Positions 24,235 through 33,622 of a DNA stretch of 64,000 nucleotides are shown here, in pieces; the first letter of the stretch is position 1; every line of letters begins with the position of its first letter. This DNA is from Cytobacillus firmus (lineage in GTDB: Bacteria; Bacillota; Bacilli; Bacillales; Cytobacillaceae): positions 4,860,001 through 4,924,000 of the forward strand of contig NZ_CP098323.1 of assembly GCF_023657595.1 (NCBI RefSeq), given 5' to 3'. Both the position numbers and the translations under genes were made by a program. The notes beneath the pieces are model-generated. The model was not told where the DNA came from. It was given only the letters and a program-made list of their open reading frames with translations, and made no database searches.

Positions 24235-27200
24235 ATGGGAGATTTCAGGTTTAAAAAGTATTTAACCGCTGCCATGGCTGCGGCTATGCTGGCTGTTCCG
24301 CCCCTGCAGGCTTCGGCGGATGATTCCGGGAAAGGCATCCTGAAAGGGGCTGATGGCAAAGCGTCCATAGCTGATCTGCAAGGGATGAATGCCAAAGCAA
24401 GTAAAGGCAAGCATGTCATCACTCTTATTACAGGTGATGTCGTAACTGTAACTGAATTCGCAGATGGAAAGAATATTATTCATGTTGAACCAGCTGACCC
24501 TTCCGCCAGTGGTGCACGCATTTTAACTGCCAACAAGGAAACGTATGTCATTCCAGACAAGGCTATGCCTTACCTGGCTTCCGGATTTTTGGATCAGGAT
24601 TTGTTCAATATCACAGCTTTAATCAAAGATGGCTATGATGACGAGAATCAGAAGGAATTGCCTGTCATCATTCAATATTCCGAGTCCAAGGGCCGTTCAG
24701 CTGCTGCTATTAAAGCCCCAAAAGGCTCAAAGAAAACCCATGTACTTGAAAGTATAGATAGTGTTGCAGTCTCCGCTGATAAGAAAGAAACAAAGGAATT
24801 TTGGTCAGAAATCACCAGCATGACTGCTAAAAAAACGAAGGCTGCACTGGCTCCAGGCATTGAAAAAATCTGGCTGGATGGCCGTGTCGAAGCATCTCTT
24901 GAACAGAGTGTCCCGCAGATTGGAGCCCCTGCAGCCTGGGAATCCGGCTATGACGGAACTGGTGTAAAGGTGGCTGTTCTGGATACCGGGATTGATTCTG
25001 GGCATCCGGACATTTCAGGTCAGTTGGATGAGGCAGTAAGCTTTGTGCCAGGAGAGGAAGTAACCGACAGACATGCACACGGAACACATGTGGCTTCCAC
25101 AGTACTTGGTACCGGGGAAGCATCAGAAGGACGGAATAAGGGTGTGGCACCTGGCGCACGTCTCCTTGTAGGAAAAGTACTTAGTGATGAAGGCTTTGGC
25201 CAGGATTCATGGATTATCGACGGAATGGAATGGGCTGCTGAAAATGCAAAAGTCGTCAATATGAGCCTGGGCAGTTCTGAACCAAGCGATGGAACAGACC
25301 CAATGGCTCAAGCTGTTAACAATCTCAGTAAAGAAACAGGGTCCCTGTTTGTTATTGCTGCCGGGAACACTGGCAGTGAAGGAATCGGATCACCAGGAGC
25401 TGCTGAGGACGCTCTAACTGTTGGCGCAGTGGACAAGTCCGACAATCTTGCCTGGTTCTCGTCTAAAGGGCCCAGCTTTGGAAGCTCAGGATTAAAGCCT
25501 GATCTTACTGCTCCCGGAGTTGGAATCCTGGCAGCGCGTTCTCAATATACGAACCAGGGAAGCGGCTCATACATGAGCATGAATGGCACCTCAATGGCCA
25601 CACCTCATGTTGCTGGCGCTGCAGCCCTTCTCGCTCAGCGCCACCCGGACTGGACCGGGGAACAGCTTAAGGAAGCTCTGATGAGCACGACCAAAAAGCT
25701 TGAACACATTAAGCCTTTTGAAGGCGGTACAGGCCGTCTGGATGCTGTGGCCGCACTTGGCCATATAAGGGCAACGGGGTCTCTGGACTTTGGCTTCTAT
25801 GACTGGCCTCATGAGAATGATGGTCCGGCTGAAAAGACCATTACGTATACCAATGATGCTGATCAGGATGTAACATTGGATCTGTCAGTGTCTGTCAAAG
25901 ATGCCAATGACACCGCTGCACCTTCTGGAATGGTAAAGCTATCAGCTGAAAAAGTGACTGTTCCAGCAAAAGGAAGTAAGGATGTCACCGTTACACTTGA
26001 CCCAAATATCGGTGATTTTGGCACCCGATATCAGGGGCACATTAGCGCTTCATCAGAGGGAGAGAGCATTGTCCATACTTCACTGGGCATGATCAAAGAA
26101 GATGAAAGATACCCGCTGACCATTAAGGCAATCGACCGGGATGGGGAAGCCGCCACTGCCTACTTCTACCTTTTGGGACCAACTGGCGAACCGCAGTTTA
26201 TGTCAGTGGATGGCACGAAGGAGCTGCGGCTGCCGGAAGGAACGTACTCGGTTATGTCGATGATGGATGTTGATACAGATACAGATCATGCTGGAGTAGC
26301 GCTTGTCGGTGACCCGGAAATTCATTTGGATGGACCGCAGACCGTTATGCTGGATGCGCGAGAGGCTAATGAAATTACAGTGGATGTTCCAAAAAAGACA
26401 GAAGCTCATTATCGAAAAATGGAATACTACCGCAGCATTGATGGAAACCAGGTGAATGACATTTACATCATGCCGGCAGTGGCAGATAAAATGTACGCTG
26501 CCCCTACTGAGAAAGTAGACACTGGTGAATTCACGCAAGCTACGCGCTGGCGCCTGGCAGAACCACTATTGACCATTGGTTTCAAGGGCAAAGAATTAGA
26601 TGATATTCCGCAGGCTGGCAGCACTCTTATGAACGGGAAGTACAATCTGGAAGCTGTCTATGCTGGAAATGGATCACCGGAGGATTATGAAAAACTTGAT
26701 GTTAAAGGCAAAGCCGCCATTGTCCTGCGCAGTGATGAATTAACAGGATCAGAACGTGCTGCAGCAGCTCTGGCAGCAGGAGCAAAGCTATTAATTACTG
26801 TTAATGACAGACCGCAGGAGCTTAGTGAATGGACAGGAGTAGAAAATGAAGATTTTTCACTTTCCGATAGCCCTCTTTCTGTGGCCGGAGTCAGCGGAAA
26901 TGAAGGACAGGAACTGATCGAAGCGGCCAAGGCCGGCGGATTGACCTTAAACGTCGAGGGTACTCCTGATTCGGACTACTTATATGACCTGGTGGATATG
27001 CATCATCACGCAGTTCCTCAAAAAGTGAACTATTCGCCAAAAACGCAAGACCTTGTCAAAATCAACTCTGAATATAAATCAGATCGCCCTGCACCGGGTG
27101 CCGAGTTCCGCTACGATATCCTCGAGCACAGCTTTGCCGGTGTTGGCTTCCTGCAAAGACTGTCACTCCCATCCGCCAGAACAGAGTGGGTATCAGCGCA

Positions 27201-27981
27201 AAAAGGCACATCCTGGTACCATCAGGCTGGTGTTCTTGATGCCCAGTGGGAAGTAAGACAGCCAAAAGTGGAATACAAACCAGGTCAAACGCTGAATGAA
27301 GAGTGGTTTTCACCAGTAGTCCGCCCTCGTTTTGGTGCTGGCTTTTGGGCTCCATATCGTTCAGGCAATAATCTGATATTAAATGTTCCTGCCTGGGCTG
27401 ACTCAGGAGCTGGCCATACAGGCGCCGACATGAATTACCCTGGTGATCAGACATTAAAGCTATATCAGGGGGATACACTGGTTAGAGAAGGAAAGGGCCA
27501 GGCTCTCTACCTATTTAATGAATTTCCGGCAGAGAAAACCCAGTACAAACTTGTAAGTGATGCAGCCCGCGATGCAGAACGCTGGAATACATCAGTCCGT
27601 ACACATACAGAGTGGACATTCTGGTCCCAGCAGCAGGGAGAATATCAGACTGCACTTCCGCTGATTTCTCTTGATTATAAAGTGGATACGGACATGGCCG
27701 GCAACTCCACGGCCGGTAAGAAGATTAAGCTTGATTTATCAGCTGTTCAAATAGCCGATGCTCCTGAAAATGGAAAAATAAAAGGAGCCAGCCTTGAAGT
27801 GTCCTTTGATGAAGGAAAGACATGGGAAGCGGCAAAATTAGCAGCTAAAGGAAACGGCTGGTCTGCCGAAATCAAGCATCCAAATAAGAAGGGAGCCTCT
27901 GTCTCCCTGCGTGCCAGTGCATGGGATGATGCAGGCAATCGTGTAACTCAGGAGATTATCAAGGCTTATGGATTAAAATAA
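24235..27981 (+). CDS. large secreted subtilisin-like serine protease (S8) with PA-type insert
   Basis: This 1248-residue protein has a signal peptide (FKKYLTAAMAAAMLAVPPLQASADD), a long prodomain and a subtilase domain. The catalytic triad is D250 in AVLDTGID, H282 in HAHGTHVAS and S453 in NGTSMATPHVAG, with the oxyanion residue N378 in AAGNTGSEG. A PA-like segment (LDVKGKAAIVLRSDEL and AALAAGAKLLITVND) follows near residue 820, and the C-terminal 400 residues look like beta-rich modules without an anchor. It hydrolyses extracellular proteins. The ATG at 24235 lies 11 bases after GAGGAG; the upstream extension to 24193 lacks a site. It diverges from the RRNPP-type regulator. Confidence 0.93.
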   Translation: MGDFRFKKYLTAAMAAAMLAVPPLQASADDSGKGILKGADGKASIADLQGMNAKASKGKHVITLITGDVVTVTEFADGKNIIHVEPADPSASGARILTANKETYVIPDKAMPYLASGFLDQDLFNITALIKDGYDDENQKELPVIIQYSESKGRSAAAIKAPKGSKKTHVLESIDSVAVSADKKETKEFWSEITSMTAKKTKAALAPGIEKIWLDGRVEASLEQSVPQIGAPAAWESGYDGTGVKVAVLDTGIDSGHPDISGQLDEAVSFVPGEEVTDRHAHGTHVASTVLGTGEASEGRNKGVAPGARLLVGKVLSDEGFGQDSWIIDGMEWAAENAKVVNMSLGSSEPSDGTDPMAQAVNNLSKETGSLFVIAAGNTGSEGIGSPGAAEDALTVGAVDKSDNLAWFSSKGPSFGSSGLKPDLTAPGVGILAARSQYTNQGSGSYMSMNGTSMATPHVAGAAALLAQRHPDWTGEQLKEALMSTTKKLEHIKPFEGGTGRLDAVAALGHIRATGSLDFGFYDWPHENDGPAEKTITYTNDADQDVTLDLSVSVKDANDTAAPSGMVKLSAEKVTVPAKGSKDVTVTLDPNIGDFGTRYQGHISASSEGESIVHTSLGMIKEDERYPLTIKAIDRDGEAATAYFYLLGPTGEPQFMSVDGTKELRLPEGTYSVMSMMDVDTDTDHAGVALVGDPEIHLDGPQTVMLDAREANEITVDVPKKTEAHYRKMEYYRSIDGNQVNDIYIMPAVADKMYAAPTEKVDTGEFTQATRWRLAEPLLTIGFKGKELDDIPQAGSTLMNGKYNLEAVYAGNGSPEDYEKLDVKGKAAIVLRSDELTGSERAAAALAAGAKLLITVNDRPQELSEWTGVENEDFSLSDSPLSVAGVSGNEGQELIEAAKAGGLTLNVEGTPDSDYLYDLVDMHHHAVPQKVNYSPKTQDLVKINSEYKSDRPAPGAEFRYDILEHSFAGVGFLQRLSLPSARTEWVSAQKGTSWYHQAGVLDAQWEVRQPKVEYKPGQTLNEEWFSPVVRPRFGAGFWAPYRSGNNLILNVPAWADSGAGHTGADMNYPGDQTLKLYQGDTLVREGKGQALYLFNEFPAEKTQYKLVSDAARDAERWNTSVRTHTEWTFWSQQQGEYQTALPLISLDYKVDTDMAGNSTAGKKIKLDLSAVQIADAPENGKIKGASLEVSFDEGKTWEAAKLAAKGNGWSAEIKHPNKKGASVSLRASAWDDAGNRVTQEIIKAYGLK

Positions 27982-28004
27982 TGAGGAATTAATGAAGCTC
28001 TTGT

Positions 28005-28039
28005 GTGAACCAGGCAGTTAATGCCTGGTTCACTTTTTT
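28005..28039 (+). terminator. terminator of the S8 protease gene
   Basis: GTGAACCAGGCA (28005-28016) and TGCCTGGTTCAC (28022-28033) form a 12-bp stem followed by six T. Confidence 0.93.
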
Positions 28040-28110
28040 AATTGACTTTCACAGCCAGCCAGCGCAGCTTTGGAGGATCAGCGAGTCTCTCCTTATGCTT
28101 TTCGTAATTC

Positions 28111-29805
28111 CTATGTCCTATAATGACTTGTCATTTCAGACAACGATCTTGCCAGAGTATTGAGTTTCACCCCAATTTTATCCGTTTTCTCCATTTGTCC
28201 TGTTTGAATGACGCTGGCAGCAAGCATTTCTTCTGCACTGGCCAATGTTTCCTGTGAAACAGAGGAGAACTGTTCAGCACCCTGTTCAAGCTGCGGCAGC
28301 GTTTCTTCCAGGCCTTTCAGCTCCGTTTGCATGGTTTGGAGTTTGCCGCTTACATTAGAAATCTCATTCATCAGCTCGTTCAATGATAGTTTGGATTGTC
28401 CTGCCATCTCAAGATTGCCTTTGATCTCCGTGTGGAGCCGGTCAAATTCCTCTGAAGCTCTGAGAGTTATATTCTCCATACTTCTTATTCCCTGAGTGAT
28501 ATTTTCTGCAGCACCTGCAGATTGCTCTGCCAGTTTCCGGACTTCTCCTGCAACCACGGCAAAGCCTTTCCCTGCCTCTCCTGCACGGGCAGCCTCAATG
28601 GAAGCATTTAAGGATAACAGCCTTGTTTGTTCAGCAATCCCTTTTACCATTCCGACAAGATTTGTAATCGATAAGGAATGGTCTTTAACCTCTTTTATTG
28701 TCAGGGTCAATTTTTCAAACTTTGACCCAAAGGAATGGATGGCAGCGATTAAATCAGTGATGCTGTTCCCTCCGCGCAAGGCAGAATCATTCATAACCTC
28801 CGAGCTGCGGTGGACACTCTGCATATGCAGAAACATATCTTCAAACCTATCTTTCATTTCTTTGAAACTGGCCGCACTTTTTTCAGAACTGGCTGCTGTT
28901 TGCTCTGCCCCCAACTTCACAAGGTGAATGGCTGATTCCAGCTGCTGCCCACTTTCAAGAGCACCGAAGGAAGACCCTTTCAGCTCATTGCCCGTACTCT
29001 CCAGCTCCCTCGTTGAGCCGGTCAGCTCCCGCAGCAGGCTCCTCATTTGTTCGATCATGCTGTTATAACTTTTCTGCAGAGAAGCAATTTCAGGAATTTC
29101 TGTATGAATTTCAAGCGGATTTTGCAGGTTTCCTTCCCGGACCTCCCGCATGGTGTTTCTTAAAAGGTTTAAAGGCTTCGTTATTTTTCTGACAAAAAGG
29201 CTGATAATGGCTGAAGCAGACAATAAACTGACCACAATCGCTGCAATCATAAAATAACCGATCGCATGCACATCAGACATATACGCCTTTGCCGGGATGA
29301 GAACTACATAGACGCCGCTGATTTCCTTCATCTCCTGAAAGGCTGCTGTATAATCTGTCCCGTTCATCTCAATATGTAAGACGCCATTTTTCATTGCGCT
29401 GATCTTATTGATCACATCTCTTGAAAAAGCGGCATCCTTTTTGCTGCTGACCTTAAAAGGCTTCAACCTATTATCTGCAAGATAGAAAAAATCGGAATCT
29501 ATCCCATCCGAGTGCAGCTTTTTCTGCTGAGCACGGACACTGGCCTCGAGCTGCTGCTTAAAGTATGCATCATCACTGACATACACAAACTTTAAGTTTT
29601 CCGCTATGTATCCCATTAGTTCTGCTTCTCTTGCCAATCTATCCTCAATTGTTTTGATTGCCATGTCCTTTGTTTTAAGATAGGAACTAACTCCGACTGC
29701 CGATATCGATAGCAGCAGCAAGGTAAAAAACAATACCAATAATCTTTTGCCCAGGTTCAGCCTATGGCTGCAGGCTGCCGCAAAGTTGTCCAGCTGCTTC
29801 TTCAT
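28111..29805 (-). CDS. methyl-accepting chemotaxis protein
   Basis: The 564-residue protein has TM1 ([22 protein letters not shown], about 21-42) and an extracellular Cache-like sensor to about residue 185. TM2 follows ([21 protein letters not shown]), then a HAMP linker and a signalling domain. The kinase-contact tip reads [21 protein letters not shown], with the adjacent [20 protein letters not shown]. It senses an extracellular ligand and controls CheA; the ligand is unknown. It stands alone on the minus strand, with GGGGG ahead of the ATG. Confidence 0.95.
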   Translation of the reverse strand: MKKQLDNFAAACSHRLNLGKRLLVLFFTLLLLSISAVGVSSYLKTKDMAIKTIEDRLAREAELMGYIAENLKFVYVSDDAYFKQQLEASVRAQQKKLHSDGIDSDFFYLADNRLKPFKVSSKKDAAFSRDVINKISAMKNGVLHIEMNGTDYTAAFQEMKEISGVYVVLIPAKAYMSDVHAIGYFMIAAIVVSLLSASAIISLFVRKITKPLNLLRNTMREVREGNLQNPLEIHTEIPEIASLQKSYNSMIEQMRSLLRELTGSTRELESTGNELKGSSFGALESGQQLESAIHLVKLGAEQTAASSEKSAASFKEMKDRFEDMFLHMQSVHRSSEVMNDSALRGGNSITDLIAAIHSFGSKFEKLTLTIKEVKDHSLSITNLVGMVKGIAEQTRLLSLNASIEAARAGEAGKGFAVVAGEVRKLAEQSAGAAENITQGIRSMENITLRASEEFDRLHTEIKGNLEMAGQSKLSLNELMNEISNVSGKLQTMQTELKGLEETLPQLEQGAEQFSSVSQETLASAEEMLAASVIQTGQMEKTDKIGVKLNTLARSLSEMTSHYRT

Positions 29806-29901
29806 TTCTTCAAAACCCCCAAAATATCATACTAAGGACCTATAAAGAAATTATACAGACCGAATGTAAAGCCAATGTAAAGATTGGATAAAAAGTAATG
29901 T

Positions 29902-29917
29902 TTTGTAAATTTACAAA
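29902..29917. promoter_or_regulatory. 16-bp palindrome between divergent genes
   Basis: TTTGTAAATTTACAAA is a perfect palindrome midway between the MCP gene and the gene at 29989. Three nearby copies of GTAAAG (two as AATGTAAAG upstream, one as AACGTAAAG downstream) suggest a regulator site. It is AT-rich, so chance cannot be excluded. Confidence 0.4.
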
Positions 29918-29988
29918 GGAACGTAAAGTAGGCTGTTTTAATATATTGGTTACATCCGAGGCTTTATTTTAAAGAACGGAGGAAGAAG

Positions 29989-30474
29989 ATGACCAATTTT
30001 CAATATTTCACGGGTACTATCGTGCAAATCTCTGATTTTAACGCCGAAGGCTGCCTTAAGATGATTTCTGCTGATAACGGAATGGGAGGAACGGTTAATT
30101 TCATCGTATCCCCTTCCACTTATGTTTTAGACCAGACCATGCTGTCTACAGGGGACATCATTACTGGATATTATGACGGCAATGCTCCTGTTCCGCTGAT
30201 ATATCCTCCTCAATACCGGGCGCTGGTGATGGTAAAACATACTTCTCAACAAAATGTGAAAACGGACTTCTTTAATAGCCAGCTAATCAGCAGCGATGGA
30301 CAGCTGCAATTAAACATCTCACCGTATACCCGGATGGTGCTGACCAATGGGCAGGCCTTTACCGGCAGCCCCGCCAACAGGGACCTGGTTGTGACCTATG
30401 GTCCGTCAACGAAAAGCATACCTGCCCAGACTACGCCGTATAAGATTGTTGTGTTGTGTTTACCATCCGCATAG
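29989..30474 (+). CDS. hypothetical protein, beta-rich, 161 residues
   Basis: I do not recognise this protein. It lacks a signal peptide and membrane segments. Two similar halves may be present: FTGTIVQISDFNAEGCLKMISADNG with IVSPSTYVLDQTMLSTGDIITGYYDG, and FFNSQLISSDGQLQLNISPYTRMVLTNGQAFTG. Each has a pattern of strands ending in Gly turns, as in small beta-barrels. It is preceded by GGAGGAAGA and followed by its own terminator, so it is a real single-gene unit. The codon pattern is ordinary for the window. Confidence 0.75.
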   Translation: MTNFQYFTGTIVQISDFNAEGCLKMISADNGMGGTVNFIVSPSTYVLDQTMLSTGDIITGYYDGNAPVPLIYPPQYRALVMVKHTSQQNVKTDFFNSQLISSDGQLQLNISPYTRMVLTNGQAFTGSPANRDLVVTYGPSTKSIPAQTTPYKIVVLCLPSA

Positions 30475-30478
30475 AAAT

Positions 30479-30508
30479 AGCCCCAATCTGTTAAGTGATT
30501 GGGGCTTT
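30479..30508 (+). terminator. terminator of the hypothetical gene at 29989
   Basis: AGCCCCAATC (30479-30488) pairs with GATTGGGGCT (30497-30506). The T run after it is short. Confidence 0.8.
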
Positions 30509-30510
30509 GG

Positions 30511-31490
30511 CTGGTTTTGGACAAGGGCGGGTTCTGACTCTGACTGGCGGTTTTCTGTGTTTTGTGTCTGAAGTTGACCCAGGTTCAGACTCTAACTCGC
30601 GCTTTCCTGCTTTTTGTGTCCGAAGTTGACCCAGGTTCGGACTCTAGATGGCGCTTTCCTGCCTTTTGTGTCCGAAGTTGACCCAGGTTCGGACTCTAGC
30701 TAGCGCTTTCCTGCCTTTTGTGTCCGAAGTTGACCCGGGTTCGGACTCTAGATGACGCTCCACTGCTTTTTGTGTCCGAAGTTGACCCGGGTTCGGACTC
30801 TAGATGGCGCTCCACTGCTTTTTGTGTCCGAAGTTGTCCCAGGTTCGGACTCTAGCTGGCGCTCCACTGCTTTTTGTGTCCGAAGTTGTCCCAGGTTTGG
30901 ACTCTAGATGGCGCTCCACTACTTTTTGTGTCCGAAGTTGACCCGGGTTCGGACTCTGACTCGCGCTCCACTGCTTTTTGTGTCCGAAGTTGACCCGGGT
31001 TCGGACTCTAGATGGCGCTCCACTGCTTTTTGTGTCCGAAGTTGTCCCAGGTTCGGACTCTGACTCGCGCTCCACTGCTTTTTGTGTCCGAAGTTTACCC
31101 AGGTTTGGACTCTAACTGGCGCTCCACTACTTTTTGTGTCCGAAGTTGACCCAGGTTCGGACTCTAGCTGGCGCTCCACTGCTTTTTGTGTCCGAAGTTG
31201 TCCCAGGTTCGGACTCTGACTCGCGCTCCACTGCTTTTTGTGTCCGAAGTTGTCCCAGGTTCGGACTCTAACTGGCGCTTTCCCGTCTTTTGTGTCCGAA
31301 GTTGCACCAGGTTCGGACTCTAACTGGCACTTTCCCGTCTTTTGTGTCCGAAGTTGCACCAGGTTCGGACTTTAACTGGCGCTTTCCTGCCTTTTGTGTC
31401 CGAAGTTGACCCGGGTTCGGACTCTGACTCGCGCTTTCCCGTCTTTTGTGTCTGAACCTGCCCCGGGTTCAGATCCCAAGCACCCTCTTC
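30511..31490. repeat. 52-bp-period tandem repeat array A (18 units)
   Basis: TGTGTCCGAAG or a one- or two-base variant begins at 30563, 30615, 30667 and so on to 31447, always exactly 52 bp apart (18 units), with a partial unit before. Each unit contains the inverted repeat GTCCGAA-N11-TTCGGAC, often with CCCGGG or CCCAGG in the loop, then ACTCTAGNTGGCGC and a TGCTTTT tail. Only a few positions vary. Open frames through the array shift every unit because 52 is not a multiple of three, so it is not coding. It lies between converging genes and shares its 14-bp core with array B. Confidence 0.95.
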
Positions 31491-31509
31491 CCAAACCCAA
31501 CCAGCTTAA

Positions 31510-31659
31510 TTACTCATCATCCACTTCGCCGTCGCCTATTTCATCCTCTTCTTCCACATCTTCAACCTGTTCGTCTTCCTCAGGCTTTTCATCGTTTCCG
31601 CAGCCCGTTACCGTTACGAAGGATAGAGATAGAAAAAGCATTAATAAGAATTTTTTCAT
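31510..31659 (-). CDS. small acidic lipoprotein, 49 residues
   Basis: The frame reads MKKFLLMLFLSLSFVTVTGC, then an acidic tail (GNDEKPEEDEQVEDVEEEDE and a few more) to the stop at 31510. The lipobox VTGC predicts lipid modification at Cys20 and release to the outer face of the membrane, leaving a 30-residue, mostly Asp/Glu tail. AAAGGAGGT lies 8 bases before the ATG at 31659. I do not know a named family; small acidic lipoproteins of this kind are scattered in Bacillaceae. It ends 20 bp from repeat array A, with no obvious terminator between. Confidence 0.8.
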   Translation of the reverse strand: MKKFLLMLFLSLSFVTVTGCGNDEKPEEDEQVEDVEEEDEIGDGEVDDE

Positions 31660-31821
31660 ATAGATAACCTCCTTTCGCTTAGTGTTTCAAAAAGACAAAT
31701 CATATATGTACTGTTAATCATTTACAAAGCTTCCTTCCTTTTGAATATTTGCAGCTGGATAGGAAAACACTTGTATAAAGCTGCACTTTACTTTTTACGC
31801 AGATAAAAGGATGTGCCAAAG

Positions 31822-32526
31822 ATGGATTTTTTACAGAGTCAGCACTCACTTTCTGCTATGGAGTGGGGACTTAGGGCTGTCATCGCTTATTTCTTCTTAG
31901 TCATTGTCGCCAAAGTGCTGGGGCAGCGTGCCATTTCCCAATTAAGACTCCTGGATTTAGTAATGGCTTTAGTGATTGGCAATATTATTGCCCATCCCTT
32001 ATCAGACGAGGAGCTGGGACTAAAGGGTTCAATTGTTACAACCATTGTACTTGTCGTTCTTTACCTGATCAGTTTATTCAGCATCCTGAAATGGCCAGCG
32101 GTTAGAAGGATGGTAAACAGCAAGCCCATACCCCTCGTACAGAATGGAGAAATCATCTATAAGGGCTTAAATAAAGCAAGGATTTCCATTGATGTGCTTC
32201 TGGAGGAATTACGCGAGAAAAAAGTAGAAGATGTAAAAAAGGTGGCGCTTGCTCTATGGGAAGCAAACGGAAGCATTTCCTTCTTTTTGGATCCTAAATA
32301 TGAACCTATTACACCTGCTTTCCTGCAAAGAGATGCAGAACCATTCGATATGCCAAGAACCATTATTAAGGAAGGCAAAGTGGATAAAAAAGTGCTGCAA
32401 ACCATACAAAAGGACGAAAGATGGCTAATCGCCCATTTAGAACGTTTCTATCAGACAGAAATTAATAATGTTTTGTTAGCTACCATGGACAGCAAAGGAA
32501 CCATGAAGGTATTTTTATATCACTAA
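31822..32526 (+). CDS. DUF421 (YetF-like) membrane protein
   Basis: This 234-residue protein has three N-terminal membrane segments (near residues 17-35, 45-60 and 70-88). A soluble C-terminal DUF421 domain follows, with the family pattern SKPIPLVQNGEIIYKGLNKARISIDVLLEELREK. The YetF/YrbG/YkjA proteins of bacilli share this layout; some are linked to spore germination or stress, but the molecular role is unknown. I prefer the ATG at 31822, 11 bases after AAAAGG, to the GTG at 31813, which is too close. It lies 23 bp before the DUF3231 gene, probably in one operon. Confidence 0.85.
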   Translation: MDFLQSQHSLSAMEWGLRAVIAYFFLVIVAKVLGQRAISQLRLLDLVMALVIGNIIAHPLSDEELGLKGSIVTTIVLVVLYLISLFSILKWPAVRRMVNSKPIPLVQNGEIIYKGLNKARISIDVLLEELREKKVEDVKKVALALWEANGSISFFLDPKYEPITPAFLQRDAEPFDMPRTIIKEGKVDKKVLQTIQKDERWLIAHLERFYQTEINNVLLATMDSKGTMKVFLYH

Positions 32527-32549
32527 TTTGACTAAAAGGAGTGATGGCA

Positions 32550-33530
32550 GTGCGTTCTAAAGAGCTGACGGTCTCTGAAGTCTCGAATATTTGGTCATCT
32601 TATTTAAAAAACAGCATGGAGATGCAGTTTTTTACCTATTTTTTACAAACAGCACAGGATCGCAAAGTCAGAAAGATTGTTGGCAGGCTGCTGCATCAGT
32701 CCGGGAAAAACCTAAAGCAGCTTCAGGATTTTTTTCATAAAGAGAGCATGTCTGTGCCCATCGGTTTCACGGATGAGGATATAAATATAAATGCCGGAAA
32801 AGTATTCTCCGACCATTTTATTTTATTTTTTTGCCATGATATTACCCAGCTTTCATTGAATACATATCCAAGCGCCCTGGGTGAAAGCACCCGTAAAGAT
32901 ATCCGGGATTATTTTGAGATCACACTTAAGTTCACGTTAAAGATTCAAAATGAAATTGTGGATTTGATGTTATCCAAGGGCATTTACCCAAAACCGCCCA
33001 AAATCAAGCTTGATGACCGGATTGATTTTGCCCGGAGCATTCAATACCTTAATGGGTTTAAGGGCGGATCCCGTGCGCTTAATGCCCCTGAAATTGCGAA
33101 TCTATCAAGATTAATTCATAGGGCACAATTCTCGAAAAAGATCTTTGCGAGCTTCAGTCATATTTCACAAAGAAAGGAAATGAGGGATCATTTCAGCAAA
33201 GGAAGGGCTTTGATCGAGGACGTGCTGCGATCCCTTCAGGAAGTAATGGACAAGGAAAATATTCCGGTTTCCTCTGCTAAAGAGTTTACCAACTTTGACG
33301 TGGATATTCCTCCTTTTTCAGAGAAAATGATGCTGTTCTTTGTGAACACCTGTATCGGAATCTTCTGCTTCACCATGATCAGCCAGGCCATGACCTCCAG
33401 CCTAAGATCAGATATCATCATGAAACTGCTTGGCATCAGCAAAAATATGTCCCTTTATTACGGAAAAGGCCTGATGATTGCCATAAAGCAAAAATGGCTT
33501 GAACAGCCGCCGCAGGCTGCGGGGAGATAG
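32550..33530 (+). CDS. DUF3231 family protein
   Basis: The 326-residue protein consists of two helical repeats of the DUF3231 type. The first has SYLKNSMEMQFFTYFLQTAQD and a later FFCHDITQLSL; the second starts near residue 165 and has FSEKMMLFFVNTCIGIFCFTMI. The fold is thought to be a four-helix bundle, and members are common in spore-formers with no established function. The GTG at 32550 is preferred because AAAGGAG lies eight bases before it; the ATG at 32544 is too near the site. It follows the DUF421 gene closely. Confidence 0.85.
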   Translation: MRSKELTVSEVSNIWSSYLKNSMEMQFFTYFLQTAQDRKVRKIVGRLLHQSGKNLKQLQDFFHKESMSVPIGFTDEDININAGKVFSDHFILFFCHDITQLSLNTYPSALGESTRKDIRDYFEITLKFTLKIQNEIVDLMLSKGIYPKPPKIKLDDRIDFARSIQYLNGFKGGSRALNAPEIANLSRLIHRAQFSKKIFASFSHISQRKEMRDHFSKGRALIEDVLRSLQEVMDKENIPVSSAKEFTNFDVDIPPFSEKMMLFFVNTCIGIFCFTMISQAMTSSLRSDIIMKLLGISKNMSLYYGKGLMIAIKQKWLEQPPQAAGR

Positions 33531-33622
33531 ATTTCCACATTTCTGTCACATCTCTCCCAAAACCACCCTATCCTTCTGACCCCTTCATCCATATATAGAA
33601 GGTGAAAGGGTGGTGCAGTTTA

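Noticed and set aside
30800..31359. Long minus-strand open frames through array A (Ser/Thr/Gly-rich repeated peptides such as NFGHKKQWSAS)
   Set aside because: They arise because the 52-bp unit lacks stops in some frames. The frame rotates each unit, there is no ribosome binding site, and the units vary without respect to codons.
31394..31667. Plus-strand frames covering the end of array A and the small lipoprotein
   Set aside because: They start inside the repeats and are antisense to a better-supported lipoprotein gene with a lipobox and ribosome binding site.
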